Source: Halomonas sp. M20
Lineage (GTDB): Bacteria; Pseudomonadota; Gammaproteobacteria; Pseudomonadales; Halomonadaceae
Assembly: GCF_020622265.1 (NCBI RefSeq)
Contig: NZ_JACNMQ010000006.1
Span: 147,732 to 211,731 of the forward strand
Length of the DNA: 64,000 nt
Reading direction: 5' to 3'
Within the stretch, counting starts at the first letter, position 1, and every line of letters starts with the position of its first letter. Both the position numbers and the translations under genes were made by a program. Below the pieces are notes generated by a model, which did no database searches, had not been told where the DNA came from, and was given only the letters and a program-made list of their open reading frames with translations. Shown here in pieces: positions 16,994-25,822 of this stretch.

Positions 16994-19900
16994 GTGGCAA
17001 TTTTTGACATAGAGAAAGACGAATTACTCCCGCTGTCAGATACCCAGCTGGAAGAGTTGATTGCTCGCCTCGCCGAGGCCGAAGTAGCAGCGCATGGCCA
17101 TAGCCCTGCATGGGTGAACTGGTCAGGTTCAATCAATGCTCCTGACGAAGGAATTGATATCCACGTTCAGGTTCCAGTCGATACATTAAGCACCGGATTT
17201 ATTGAAAAGCCTGATACGGTTATTCAGGCTAAGAAACACCCGATGCCAAAAGGCGCGATCACGCAGGAAATGGTCATAGACGGCGAACTGTCGGCGACTA
17301 TCTCAGAGCAGGCTTCGAAGGGGGGTGGCTACATTATCGTTAGCTTGGCTGATGATTGTTCGCCTCCGAACAAGGAGAAGCGTCTTCAGGCAATGCGAGA
17401 AGCTGTGAAGGATGATCCCAACAGCAGAAATATTCACCTAGACTTCTATGACCGCTCGAAGCTGACTCAATGGCTACGTCAGCATCCGTCGATTATGCTG
17501 TGGACAAAAGGAAAGCTTGGTCAGGGATACTCAGGTTGGCAGCCATACGGGGCTTGGAGCAATCCACCTCAAGATGTCGAGGATACATTGATTTCGGCCC
17601 CAGGCGTGACGGTCATGCTGCCATCAGGGAAGGGCCAGAAGCTCAGTATTGAAGATGCCATTGAACCAATGCGTGGCCTCATAAGGTCTACGCTCAAGGC
17701 CATTCGTATAACGGGTTTATCCGGCGTCGGGAAGACCAGAATTGTGCAGGCACTCTTTGATGAAACGGTCGGCAAAAATGCTCTCGATCGGACTCTAGCT
17801 GTGTACGTCGATACTGGTGCTGAGCCGGATCCTTCGGCAGCAGCGATGCTGGACAGACTTATCGCTGAGGGCCGACGTGCCGTCATGATCCTCGATAATT
17901 GTCCGTCAGAACTTCACTCTTCATTGGCCAGAAAAGTATCAGCTGCAGGCAGTGAGGTAAGCCTCATAACCGTTGAGTATGACATCAGGGATGACAAACC
18001 TCAGACAACTGAGGTAATCCACATTGAAGCAGTTGGGCCGGAGGTGGCCGAGCAGCTTCTGATCCGTCGGTTCCCCGGGATTGGCCAGCACAACGCTCGC
18101 CGGATAGCAGAGTTCGCTGATGGGAACGCAAGGGTTTCCCTAGCAATCGCCGAGAGAGTGGAGGTAGGTGAGAGTTTGGCTCAGCTTTCTGATGCGCAGT
18201 TGTTTAACCGCTTGTTTGAGCAGCGTAATTATCCGGACGAAGATCTGCGGGAACAGGCTGAAATACTGTCTCTGGTTTATTCGTTCTCGGTCTCAAACCC
18301 TGAGGACAGTTATAGCGAGTTAGAAGTTCTAGGATCGATCTTGGGGCATTCCCATAGCCAATTGTTTCGATCAGTCAAGAAACTATTGGACCGTCATATT
18401 GTGCAGAAGAGGGCACATTGGAGAGCCATCCTGCCCCATGCCATTGCGAACAAGCTGGCTGCCTCGGCACTTGATGGTGTCCCGGTTGATCAACTCAGGG
18501 CGACCTTTGAAGCCTCCGGTCGTCAACGCTTACTATTGTCGTTCGCACACAGACTGGGGCTATTGCACGATAACCCCGTGGCGAAAGAGATCGTTGAAGC
18601 TTGGCTCCAGCCAGATGGGCTGCTGGGGCGGATATTAGCGCTGGAGGGAATGCCAGTACGAATGCTGGGCTATATCGGCCCGGTCGCGCCTGAAGCACTG
18701 CTTGACAGGATTGAAGCAGAGCTTGCCGCGCCTGATTTTGGTGGTATGGGGCCGCTTCACAATCCACAGCGGACAACCATTCTCAATCTTTTGCAGTTGT
18801 TGTCATACGAATCGGGCGCCTTCGACCGCTGCATCCGGCTACTAATCCGCGTGTCAGACTACGAAGATGAGAACAACAAATACGACGCGGTTCGAGATAA
18901 GATTACGAAGTTTTTCCAGGCATACTTGTCGGGCACACATGCCTCTCTAAATCAGCGCATCGGGATTATGAATGAATGCCTTTCTTCAGATGTGGCTGGG
19001 CGTAGGTCGCTGGGTTTTAGGATGCTCTCGACTGCCTTGGGTGGGCCGCCGTGGACAGGATTTGGGATGAATGAGTTTGGTGCTCGCCCAAGAGACTTCG
19101 GTTTCCAACCCAACCACGATGAACTTGTGGAGTGGCGCTGCGCCTTTATCAACGTTGCGGTGCGATTGGGGACCTCTGGCGATCCTGGTCTTGAAGGGCC
19201 TGCACGGTTGACCCTTGCGAACGGATTTCGAGGGATGTGGCATCACAAAGCAATGAGAGAGAAACTCGTCGATGCGGCTCGCAAGCTACATGATTATCAC
19301 CCTTGGGGCGAAGGTTGGAAAGCAGTCCGGTCAACGATTTATTTCAACCATACCAAGCGCAAAGACAAGGATGATTTCGAGCCGCTGCCAGATAACCTTG
19401 CCGCATTGGAAAGGGAGTTGGAGCCCGAGGGCTTGGTTCCGGAAATATTGACATACGTGCTAAGCAAGGAGCAGGACTATTGGGCGCTAGACGTCGATTT
19501 TGATCATAAGGACAGCAACAAGTATCACGAAGTTGAAAAGCGACTTGAAACCAAGGCGCTTCGATTAGGTGAGGGCTTCGCAGCATCAGACCATGAGCTC
19601 GACGAGTTGGGTCCCAACCTTTTCTCCAACGACTGGATGCCATATTGTACTGCATTTGGAAGAGGGTTGGCGAAGGGGGCACATGACTTGCGAGTTGGTT
19701 GGCGGCAACTCTTCGATCAACTTGAACATAAGCCTGAATCCAACAAGAACTTCGCAGTCTTTGCCGGTTTTATCGAAGAGGTAGACTCTGTTGATCGGGC
19801 ACTAGCACAAGGGTTACTCGACCAGTGCGCACAGCACCCTGAACTTCGACATGTACTGGTCGGCTTGCACCCAAGGCGGGAGTTCACAGAAACCGACTTA

Positions 19901-20845
19901 GATCGCTGCATGTCGCTTCTGGATGATTCTGACACACGTCCGTGGATGTATGGTCCAATTTTATGGCGTGACGGGTATGCTAATCTGTCCAGTGACCGTG
20001 TTCTCTATCTTGCTCAGCAGCTGCTGAGTATACCGAACGGCGATGATGTGGTTTTGGATGCTCTAAGCATGAAGCTACATGGCAAAGATTACGCTGTAGA
20101 TATACTTGGTTCCGACCTTCGACTGGTCGGTCTAAGAGCAGCGATCCAGAGACTCCAAAAAGATGACAGGGATACTGGCGGATCCATAGATTATAACATG
20201 GAGCGCGTCATCAGTGTCGCGTTGCGCTTTGACGACAACGATGCCGAAAAGCTGAAGTGGCTGGAAACTATCTTTACTGTTATTGATGAGCGGTATGGCT
20301 TCATTCATGCGTTCGAAAGTGCTATCGAGACGACTATCGCTTTGATGCCAGAGGCGTTTCTCAATCGCGTTTTTAAAGGCACTGAAAAAGAACAACATCG
20401 ACGGCTGTTCTTTATTCACCATGGTAGCTTGCGTCGCTCTCCTCTCGCCAAAATCGATATGGACGTTTTGATTGGGTGGTGTCGTTCCAGAAACGATACT
20501 AGCGTGTGGGCACCTGTCGCGGCGGGTATCAGTCTTTGGTCAAAGGATGGGGATCAGGGGGCAGTTAAGATATCGGAGTCAGCGATCAGGTTACTGGAAG
20601 CTTCTCCTGAGCCAGAAGCCGTTCTGGAGGCATTCGCCGAGCGCGTCACACCTTCATCATGCTCTGGTAGTCGATCTAACGTGATGCAACCTAGAGCGGA
20701 TGCCATTAGTGTGTTCGTTGAGCATGAGAGCGAGGAGATCGCTGTGGCTGCTAAATCGGTGTCTGAAAAACTGGTTGAGTGGATCGATCATGAGAGAGTG
20801 CGTGAACAGCGGGAGGACGAGGAGCGCGAACAGCGGTTTGAATGA
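16994..20845 (+). CDS. Nuclease-domain STAND/NACHT-type NTPase, candidate antiphage sensor
   Basis: A 1283-aa protein in three parts. Residues about 30-170 resemble a restriction-endonuclease-like fold: GSINAPDEGIDIHVQV with D51 and D55, then DTVIQAKKH with Q78-x-K80. Residues 230-430 form a P-loop domain with Walker A GLSGVGKT (241-248) and Walker B AVMILDNC (296-303), then GNARVSLAIAERV as in STAND ATPases. The remaining 850 residues are mostly helical, as in the sensor part of Avs-like proteins. The N-terminal effector, central STAND, C-terminal sensor layout matches antiviral STAND systems, but I cannot assign it to a known type. GTG start at 16994 with GAGGTGA upstream. The stop lies 7 nt before an IS630 end. 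Confidence 0.72.
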   Translation: MAIFDIEKDELLPLSDTQLEELIARLAEAEVAAHGHSPAWVNWSGSINAPDEGIDIHVQVPVDTLSTGFIEKPDTVIQAKKHPMPKGAITQEMVIDGELSATISEQASKGGGYIIVSLADDCSPPNKEKRLQAMREAVKDDPNSRNIHLDFYDRSKLTQWLRQHPSIMLWTKGKLGQGYSGWQPYGAWSNPPQDVEDTLISAPGVTVMLPSGKGQKLSIEDAIEPMRGLIRSTLKAIRITGLSGVGKTRIVQALFDETVGKNALDRTLAVYVDTGAEPDPSAAAMLDRLIAEGRRAVMILDNCPSELHSSLARKVSAAGSEVSLITVEYDIRDDKPQTTEVIHIEAVGPEVAEQLLIRRFPGIGQHNARRIAEFADGNARVSLAIAERVEVGESLAQLSDAQLFNRLFEQRNYPDEDLREQAEILSLVYSFSVSNPEDSYSELEVLGSILGHSHSQLFRSVKKLLDRHIVQKRAHWRAILPHAIANKLAASALDGVPVDQLRATFEASGRQRLLLSFAHRLGLLHDNPVAKEIVEAWLQPDGLLGRILALEGMPVRMLGYIGPVAPEALLDRIEAELAAPDFGGMGPLHNPQRTTILNLLQLLSYESGAFDRCIRLLIRVSDYEDENNKYDAVRDKITKFFQAYLSGTHASLNQRIGIMNECLSSDVAGRRSLGFRMLSTALGGPPWTGFGMNEFGARPRDFGFQPNHDELVEWRCAFINVAVRLGTSGDPGLEGPARLTLANGFRGMWHHKAMREKLVDAARKLHDYHPWGEGWKAVRSTIYFNHTKRKDKDDFEPLPDNLAALERELEPEGLVPEILTYVLSKEQDYWALDVDFDHKDSNKYHEVEKRLETKALRLGEGFAASDHELDELGPNLFSNDWMPYCTAFGRGLAKGAHDLRVGWRQLFDQLEHKPESNKNFAVFAGFIEEVDSVDRALAQGLLDQCAQHPELRHVLVGLHPRREFTETDLDRCMSLLDDSDTRPWMYGPILWRDGYANLSSDRVLYLAQQLLSIPNGDDVVLDALSMKLHGKDYAVDILGSDLRLVGLRAAIQRLQKDDRDTGGSIDYNMERVISVALRFDDNDAEKLKWLETIFTVIDERYGFIHAFESAIETTIALMPEAFLNRVFKGTEKEQHRRLFFIHHGSLRRSPLAKIDMDVLIGWCRSRNDTSVWAPVAAGISLWSKDGDQGAVKISESAIRLLEASPEPEAVLEAFAERVTPSSCSGSRSNVMQPRADAISVFVEHESEEIAVAAKSVSEKLVEWIDHERVREQREDEEREQRFE

Positions 20846-20852
20846 AAGTAAC

Positions 20853-21949
20853 GCTACTGACGATACAGGAACTTCGTAATGAAGCATCTGTCGACCGAGA
20901 ACATGCTCTGACAGGTCATCGTCATGCTACAAGACTTTGCTCAAGCCTATCGTCGTTCGCTTGCCGTCAAATGGGTCAAGGACGGCATGAGTCAGCAGGA
21001 AGTCGCCCAGCGCCTGGAGGTCACTCAAGGAGCTATCAGTCAATGGATCGCCCGGGACCGAGAAGGCGGTGAAGACGCGCTCAAGGCACAGCCGCGATCC
21101 GGTCGGCCGCCACGTCTTCCTCCCGACAAGATGGCCAAGGTGTTGGTAGCGCTCGAAGCCTTGGGACCAGAAGGTTTCGGCTATGACGATCAGCGCTGGA
21201 CAACGCAGCGCATTGCCGATGCCATCGCGCGGCTGACCGACGTTCACTACAGCACCTCGTCGATCAGCGACCTGTTCAGGCAATGGGGCTGGTCCTGGCA
21301 AGTGCCCAAGCGCCAGGATAGTCGGCGTGACGAGGCCACCATCGACCACTGGCGAGAACAGCTCTGGCCAGAATTAAAAAAAAGAAGCCGAGGCGCAGAA
21401 TGAAACGCTGATCTTCGTCGATGAGTCGAGCTTCCATCTCTGCACGCATCATCTGAAGACCTTTGCGCCTATAGGGCAAACGCCGGTCGTCAAAGGCAAG
21501 CGAGGGCAGTCGCCGCGCCACCTGGTCATCGGTGCCGTCTCGAGCGAAGGACGTAGCTATTTTCACTGGACCTCGGACACGGTCACCGGCGCAAGCATCG
21601 TCGCTTTTCTGAAGACGCTACTGCGTTATTGGCCAGGCAAGCTTCGTATCATCTGGGACAACGCCCCGGTCCATCGCTGTCAGGCTGTGCGCGATCTGCT
21701 GCGCCATCCGGAGGTACAAGGCCGGTTGCGCCTGGAAGCGCTTCCTCCGTATGCGCCCGAGTTGAATCCGGCCGAGGCGGTATGGAGTTGGTTGAAGCGA
21801 CGCTGTGCCAATCGGGCGTTTTCGACGGCTCTGGCTTTGGGTGAGTGGCTACGTTATGCCACCCAATGGCTGAAGCGTCGCCGTGAGCAGGTCAAGCAAC
21901 TCTTGCGTGCCTCGCCTATTCATTAGCTTTTTTATGGAAGGTCAGTAGC
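20853..21949 (+). mobile_element. IS630-family insertion sequence
   Basis: A 1097-bp element. The ends 20853-20883 and 21919-21949 form inverted repeats: both carry GCTACTGAC and TAATGAA (read inward) separated by exactly 15 bp. The transposase lies between them. The size and DDE transposase fit IS630. The flanking TA duplication expected for this family could not be placed with certainty. Confidence 0.85.
20924..21926 (+). CDS. IS630 transposase in two frames joined at an A8 run
   Basis: The first frame (20924-21403, 159 aa) holds the HTH domain MSQQEVAQRLEVTQGAISQW. At 21376-21383 is a run of eight A. The DDE domain continues one frame over, from about 21384: FVDESSF, IWDNAPVHR and YAPELNPAEAVWSWLK, ending at 21926. 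Seven or nine-minus-two A in the message would join them, so transcriptional slippage or +1 frameshifting could make the full protein. A plain indel mutation is the alternative. The DDE residues are all present. Confidence 0.8.
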
Positions 21950-22315
21950 TCTGCTTATGCGGCTTTGGCAATGAGCTCCCGTGCCCGTGGCGCATTAGGC
22001 CGTGCAACGGGCCGGTGGCTTCGGGCGTTGCTTGCGGCAGGGCCCGGAAAGTAGAGTCGGTCACGACACAGCCGCTTGTACTGATCAAGATCCTGGCCGT
22101 GATCGATCAATAGGATACACCGCCCTTCTAATTTCCTGGCATACATCGGAAGCCTTCATTGCTCCCGGGCCAGGGCCTGGCGGTTAAGCCGTGGGCCGGA
22201 CAGGTCTTTCCTCCAAGCGTCATGAAAGCCATAGCTAGGTTCGAGATAAGGGGTAAATTTCTGACCCCATGCCGAAAAGCCAAGAAATTCAAGCTTCTTG
22301 CCAAGGAGCGCGGTC
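21950..22315. other. Inter-IS spacer without a recognised gene
   Basis: DNA between the IS630 end and a short ORF. A 63-codon minus-strand frame (21955-22146) is open but matches nothing I know. A small hairpin with arms GGGGT and ACCCC lies near 22248-22266. Confidence 0.4.
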
Positions 22316-22426
22316 ATGGATAAATATTTGGAAATGCTTGTCGTTGCATCGCCCGTTATTGTCGTGTCTGCCATGCTGCTGGTGGCTGCTCTCTGGCTGC
22401 GCCGCAAACGTAAGCATAAACCGTAG
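22316..22426 (+). CDS. Possible 36-aa single-helix membrane protein
   Basis: Starts MDKYLEMLVVASPVIVV, continues through a hydrophobic stretch (residues 8-27), and ends in a basic tail WLRRKRKHKP. That is the pattern of a small inner-membrane protein with the tail inside. AAGGAG lies 7 nt before the ATG. It sits alone between two IS elements and has no known family, so it may be a remnant. Confidence 0.4.
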   Translation: MDKYLEMLVVASPVIVVSAMLLVAALWLRRKRKHKP

Positions 22427-22572
22427 TGCTTTCTTGAGTCTGGGATCTAAGTGGTCGATTCCCCTCGGCTCAAACGGTTCGCTTTGCCGCCAGTGACGGT
22501 AAAAAGAGCTCTCGGGAACCGGTAAACTATGCGCTTCGACGAAGCGAGGATGGCCTGACAACCAAAACCCAT

Positions 22573-23514
22573 CTAGGTGTGCGGTCCCGAAGAGTAATGG
22601 TTCGGGTCGTAATGAAATCTCTCGGGTTCTTTATGCCACTGCTCAAGGATAAATCCTATCGGTGTCTTGCCCTTGAGCGCCCTGAGTGGCCGGGCACTGT
22701 TATAGGCCCATAGGTAATCATCCAGGTGGGACTGGAGCTGATCCAGCGAGGTGTAATGGAACGTCCGAGTCGTTGCCTTCTTGATGGCGCGGTTCATTCG
22801 TTCCACTTGCCCGTTGGTCCAGGGATGGAAGGGCTTCGTCAGGCGATGCTCGATGCCGTGGCGGTAACAGACAACATCGAAGATATGCGGCTTGTAGGTC
22901 TCTGTTCCGGCCTTCTTCGCGAACTGTACCCCGTTGTCCGTCAACACCGTATGGGCGCGGTAAGGCAGGGCCTGCAGCGTGTCTTCGAGGAAATCAGCGG
23001 CGACTTGCCTCGTCATCTTCCGGTATAGCTGGGCATGAACGAACTTGGAGGTGCGATCCACGGCGACGAACAGGTAGGCCTTGCCCTCTCCGGTACGGAT
23101 TTCACTGATATCGATGTGCAGGTAGCCCATCGGGTAACGCTTGAAACGCTTCTTCTCACGATTCTGGTTGCCAGCCTTGGGTAGCTGACTGATGCCGTGC
23201 CGCTGATAAAGGCGGGATTGGGTAAGCGAAGGGATCTCTCGCTGAAGCGCATGAAGTCAGTCATCGAGAGGCAGCAGGGTCTTTTACCGGAAGGTAACAG
23301 CTGCGGCTTCCTCCAGAGGCGTCAGCGACGTGGAACGAGCCGCCTTGGGCCCCATGCGAGTATCCTCGACGCTATCCCGACTGCGCCACTTGCGCACAGT
23401 TTTTGGATTGATGCCGTAGCGACGGCTCAACGTCGCGACCGAATCCGTCGATCGCTGTATTTCTGCTCGGATGGCGTGCGTGGTCATGGCGCGTTGATGA
23501 AGAATCTGAGCCAT
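22573..23514 (-). pseudogene. IS481 transposase with two in-frame stops
   Basis: The N-terminal HTH (MAQILHQRAM, then RRYGINPKTVRKWRSRD) and the DDE catalytic domain (HIDISEI, LTDNGVQF, HPWTNGQVERMN) are in one frame. TAA at 23284-23286 and TGA at 23257-23259 interrupt it between EAAAVTFR and the LHALQREIPSLT segment. A short deletion near the QRHGIS segment is also likely. The element should not transpose on its own. The stop codon at 22573-22575 lies outside the inverted repeat. Confidence 0.85.
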
Positions 23515-23571
23515 GGGTCATCCTCCGATAGTGGCTCGTAAGATAGACCATTACTCTTCGGGACCGCACAC
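22577..23571 (-). mobile_element. IS481-family insertion sequence
   Basis: A 995-bp element bounded by perfect 25-bp inverted repeats at 22577-22601 and 23547-23571 (outer end GTGTGCGGTCCC). It holds one minus-strand transposase frame that is broken by nonsense codons. No target duplication is apparent at the flanks. Confidence 0.9.
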
Positions 23572-23633
23572 GTAGTGGAGTCCTACCGCTGCCTTGGGGC
23601 AACGGCGCTGCCAATAACGCAGTACTGGCATTG

Positions 23634-24221
23634 TCATAGTGAAGGCAACTTGCTGAGGGCCTTCTCTACCGCTCGGTGGTGCCCCAACAGACGAAAGCTG
23701 CGGTCCTTGACTTCGCGGTATTCTCTTTTCACGTGATCCAGAAGGTGTGGCATTTCATCAACGAGTTGCTTGTAGCGCTCTGTCTCTCCCGTCGACGTCA
23801 GAAAATCTAGACGGATTCTTTCCAAGATTTCGTTCAAGCGCTGATATGCATCCACCTCAGCCGTGGATGGCATAGAGGACTGAGCATGTTCCGGCGGCGC
23901 TTGCGCCGCTTGCTGTCCGGGCTTCAGGCTAGTCTTGAACCCGTTGTCAATGAGCTTCAGTTGCAAATGCTCCGGCATGGGAAGTCGATGATAGACCTGT
24001 CCCCGCTTGCGGCTCTCATTAGCTTTCACTAACCAACCCGACTTCAGCATACGGCGAATCTGCTCATACACATACCGGCGAACATCACTGAGCGGATAGG
24101 AGACGCCCTCAAGTCGTAAGGCATAAGCGTCCCGCATTTCACGAGTAGTGAACTGAGCAAATCTTTCTTCCTGTAATAGCTCATATATCCACTTATCGAG
24201 AGTGAACGAGGTAGGTTTCAT
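23634..24221 (-). CDS. Winged-helix protein with C-terminal coiled coil
   Basis: A 195-aa protein that I cannot name. Residues 1-75 (MKPTSFTLDKWIYELL, TTREMRDAYALRLEG, YVYEQIRRMLKSGWLVK) read as a winged helix. The C-terminal half is a long charged helix (EVDAYQRLNEILERIRLDFL and on), probably a dimerisation or partner-binding segment. The ATG at 24221 is preferred over an upstream TTG at 24305, because the longer frame runs across a palindrome that looks like an operator. It is divergent from an XRE regulator, which suggests a shared control region. Confidence 0.6.
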   Translation of the reverse strand: MKPTSFTLDKWIYELLQEERFAQFTTREMRDAYALRLEGVSYPLSDVRRYVYEQIRRMLKSGWLVKANESRKRGQVYHRLPMPEHLQLKLIDNGFKTSLKPGQQAAQAPPEHAQSSMPSTAEVDAYQRLNEILERIRLDFLTSTGETERYKQLVDEMPHLLDHVKREYREVKDRSFRLLGHHRAVEKALSKLPSL

Positions 24222-24251
24222 AGGAAGTCCGAGGAGAAAAGAGAAATTCCG

Positions 24252-24265
24252 CGGATTATAATCCG
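24252..24265. promoter_or_regulatory. Perfect 14-bp palindromic operator candidate
   Basis: CGGATTATAATCCG is a perfect palindrome that extends to 20 bp with one mismatched pair. It lies between the divergent starts at 24221 (minus) and 24323 (plus). This is the expected position for the binding site of the XRE regulator, or of the wHTH protein. Confidence 0.6.
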
Positions 24266-24322
24266 TGGTTCGCGTATGCGTAAACACACGATAGTGCTGT
24301 CTCAAGTGGAATCGAGGCAGCT

Positions 24323-24553
24323 ATGGAACAGTTGGCGAAAGCGCTAGGGAAACGGATTCGGGCCCTGAGAAAGGCCTATGGGCTGTCTCAGGATGCTCTG
24401 GCTCTGGCCAGCCATATCGACCGCAGCTATATGGGCCGCATTGAGCGCGGTGAGGTCAATATCACGGTCGACAAGCTGTACCGCATCGCCCGCGTGCTAG
24501 GGTGCGACCCTGCTTCTCTCCTGCCTCCGGCAACGAAGATCCAAGTCAACTAG
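24323..24553 (+). CDS. XRE-family HTH regulator
   Basis: A 76-aa single-domain protein of the Cro/C1 type. The HTH spans about residues 9-64 (LRKAYGLSQDALALASHIDR then YMGRIERGEVNITVDKLYRI). The same form is found as C-proteins of restriction systems and as element repressors. It is divergent from the wHTH gene, with a palindrome between them. No restriction enzyme is next to it. Confidence 0.85.
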   Translation: MEQLAKALGKRIRALRKAYGLSQDALALASHIDRSYMGRIERGEVNITVDKLYRIARVLGCDPASLLPPATKIQVN

Positions 24554-24692
24554 CGGGACGAGCTACTTACCATCAAGAACTCCTGTCTGTAGCTTCTGAA
24601 CAGCACCGGGATTCCCGAGAGGCTCCAAACTGAATCGTCCCGAGTTTCGTAGTCACCTCCAGATCTTATACTGAAGGCACCCAGGAGGTCCT

Positions 24693-24775
24693 ATGAGCCG
24701 TCAACGGAACACCGAAAAATTTAAGGTCGAAGCTATCAAGCAAATGACAGAACGTGGCCGCCCCGTCGCTGATGT
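24693..24775 (+). pseudogene. IS3-family OrfA remnant
   Basis: The ATG at 24693, with AGGAGG upstream, opens MSRQRNTEKFKVEAIKQMTE then RGRPVADV, the N-terminus of an IS3-type OrfA. The similarity ends near 24775, inside the HTH, and other sequence follows. OrfB is not present. Confidence 0.75.
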
Positions 24776-24780
24776 TCTCG

Positions 24781-24921
24781 ATGCTGAGGCTGTGCGACAT
24801 CGCTCGCTGCGAGGCGCCGGCGCTATCTGGCTCGCGGCCCGTGGATCTGCTCGGCACTTCTAGAGGGTGGCAGTCGATACGCGAGGTATTGGAAAAAATC
24901 GAATGCGGCGAATTCTCATGA
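24781..24921 (+). pseudogene. C-terminal remnant of a ParS/Xre/MbcA-type antitoxin
   Basis: A frame different from the OrfA remnant, of 46 codons, ends APALSGSRPVDLLGTSRG then REVLEKIECGEFS. The pattern (N/S-P-A-L-x-G-x-x-P-x-D-L-L ... V-L-x-x-I-E-x-G-x-x-S) is the toxin-binding C-terminus of MbcA/ParS/Xre antitoxins that pair with RES-domain toxins. The N-terminal part is gone and no RES toxin follows. The in-frame ATG at 24781 is probably fortuitous. Confidence 0.65.
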
Positions 24922-25018
24922 CGTTCAATAGCACATAACTTAGGAGTATCTGATAGTTGTCTTCTCCGATCATGACATCCAGATCCTAGTTGATGATCTC
25001 AATGATCATGCCTCTTAG

Positions 25019-25306
25019 TTGCAAGAGAGCGGCTTACGGCTAGAAGCTGTGGATCCTAATGCTTCTCGTGCCATGCTCGCTATTGCGCATGAACTCTGGG
25101 CAATGCAAAAGACGTTGGGTGATGGTCGACTCACGCTGCGTCAAGCACCACGCGAAGAAGGTGAGCCGAACGTCAAAGTGCCCCATACATCAACAGGAAC
25201 GCCTTATGTTCGGATTCGAGACATCCCGGAATTGTTTCAGGATGACTTCATGCGCTATCTACGTGGCGCAGCCATGCCTGTAGTTGTGGTGAGACGGAGC
25301 CAGTAG
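25019..25306 (+). CDS. Hypothetical protein, doubtful
   Basis: A 95-aa frame from a TTG with SRAMLAIAHELWAMQKTLGD and a polar C-terminal half ending VVVVRRSQ. It is not recognised. Remnants lie on both sides and there is no good ribosome site, so it could be a decayed fragment. Confidence 0.25.
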   Translation: MQESGLRLEAVDPNASRAMLAIAHELWAMQKTLGDGRLTLRQAPREEGEPNVKVPHTSTGTPYVRIRDIPELFQDDFMRYLRGAAMPVVVVRRSQ

Positions 25307-25425
25307 CTTTCGAAGTTGATTGGCTGGACTGATTTCACGATCGCCGACCTGACCGCAGCCGCGGAAGTGCTCCGTGATTTTCATGCAGCCACCTACTATC
25401 TCAACACACAGCAAGAAGACCTTAC

Positions 25426-25611
25426 TTGATCATCGGCTATGCCCGCGTCAGCACACAGTACCAGAACCCCGAGCTGCAGTGTGATGTGATGCCCTCGATG
25501 AGGCTGGCTGTGAGCAGGTCTTCGAGGAGCGTGTCACCGGCACCAAGCTAGAGCGCCCCGAGCTGCAGGCCTGCCTGCGCGCCCTGCGTGACGGCGACAC
25601 CCTAGTGGTGA
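25426..25611 (+). pseudogene. Serine recombinase (resolvase) N-terminal fragment, frameshifted
   Basis: Reads LIIGYARVSTQYQNPELQ, with the catalytic Ser in ARVST. The frame then shifts near 25482-25495, after which EAGCEQVFEERVTGTKLERP and LRALRDGDTLVV continue in another frame. It breaks off at about 25611, against an IS66-like fragment. No helix-turn-helix end is present. Confidence 0.8.
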
Positions 25612-25624
25612 GGGCTACGTCGGC

Positions 25625-25810
25625 GACGAAGCGCCGCGGCCATTGACGCGACGGTAGCGGCACACCTTGCACTGCGAGACGCTGCTCCCAGGCCAGCAGT
25701 GACGCCACCAGTCGCTGCTCTGCGGCATACTCGCTCAGCGCCAATTGCCGGGACGAGGCATGTAACATATGGCTCAGCCAGTAGGCCTGCGTCGAGGTCA
25801 GTTCGTTCAT
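25625..25810 (-). pseudogene. IS66 TnpA-like fragment
   Basis: MNELTSTQAYWLSHMLHASS, then ALSEYAAEQRLVASLLAWEQRL, resembles the short IS66 accessory protein TnpA with its HTH. The similarity ends near 25625 (RQWPRRFV), where the frame runs into resolvase DNA read backwards. TnpB and TnpC of IS66 are missing. Confidence 0.55.
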
Positions 25811-25822
25811 GGCGTCCTCCAA

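Noticed and set aside
21955..22146. 63-codon minus-strand ORF after the IS630 element
   Set aside because: No recognisable similarity and no clear ribosome site.
22570..23580. Target-site duplication around the IS481 element
   Set aside because: The flanks (ATCTAG and GTAGTG) do not give a convincing repeat.
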